A stretch of DNA of 23,694 bases from CAZCCC01 sp964497245 (lineage in GTDB: Bacteria > Patescibacteriota > Patescibacteriia > Buchananbacterales > UBA6539): NCBI GenBank assembly GCA_964497245.1, contig CAZCCC010000021.1, forward strand, positions 1-23,694. The letters are read 5' to 3'. The notes under the pieces are model-generated. The model ran no database searches, was not told the origin of the DNA, and saw only the letters and a program-made list of their open reading frames with translations. Shown here in pieces: positions 23,507-23,694 of the stretch (position 1 is the stretch's first letter; the number at the start of each line of letters is the position of its first letter). A program made the position numbers and the translations under genes.

Positions 23507-23694
23507 CAACAATAAATATAATAATATTAAGATAAATTTTTTAAGCCAGTATCAACAAATAAAATAATAAATATAAAATACTCAAAATACTTAAACTTAA
23601 TTTTTTAGAAAAATTTGATTAAAATAAAAAAATATAATAACTTAGTTTCCAGAATCTAACGCAACAGCGTTATTAATTAGTTCATTAAATACTT
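23507..23694. other. AT-rich 3' flank with one small hairpin
   Basis: Very AT-rich DNA with no gene seen. TAACGC/GCGTTA (23657-23662, 23667-23672) forms a 6-bp stem with the loop AACA, without a T-run, so it is a weak terminator candidate at best. Confidence 0.4.

Overview
The window looks like chromosomal DNA from a member of the Candidate Phyla Radiation (Patescibacteria). The DNA is AT-rich, housekeeping genes are densely packed, and most mRNAs have no Shine-Dalgarno (SD) sequence. The huge cysteine-rich surface proteins with a type IV secretion pilin-like N-terminus are, from memory, typical of these lineages. I place it at phylum level only; an ABY1-type lineage (Falkowbacteria, Kuenenbacteria and relatives) is a guess. 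No tRNA, rRNA, CRISPR array, transposase or phage gene is visible.

Layout. Positions 1-12002 are transcribed leftward. They hold two tandem paralogous giant surface proteins (1-4941, running off the window edge, and 5179-8289), then rpsU-yqeY, hisS, lepB and a glycerophosphodiester phosphodiesterase. A 411-bp divergent intergenic region (12003-12413) carries a probable short RNA. Positions 12414-21739 are transcribed rightward: an LCP-family cell-wall ligase, der, pth, dprA, a queuosine-precursor-type transporter, folC and topA. Positions 21740-22864 are a 1.1-kb region with no long gene. It holds a 59-residue membrane protein and up to four short leftward transcription units, most with a good sigma70-type promoter and a hairpin plus U-tract. 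A rightward unknown membrane protein (22865-23506) and AT-rich DNA end the window.

Function. The genes cover translation and its rescue (bS21, HisRS, Pth, Der in ribosome assembly), DNA handling (DprA for incoming single strands, TopA), envelope biogenesis (LCP protein, signal peptidase, GDPD) and salvage of small molecules (transporter and FolC overlap). The giant secreted proteins could be processed by the LepB encoded nearby, but this is only positional.

Most interesting. (1) rpsU has a 10-nt perfect SD, while 14 of the 16 protein starts examined have none; this resembles the bS21/anti-SD autoregulation known from Flavobacteriia. (2) There are several unannotated candidate small RNAs. One, next to dprA, displays a CCCCUCC loop complementary to SD sequences. 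Two others near 22.4 and 22.8 kb share a 14-nt perfect complementarity placed in an apical loop and a 5' end. (3) The tandem pilin-module/Ig/Cys-rich giant proteins stand out. All RNA claims rest on reading promoters and hairpins by eye, without folding software or expression data.
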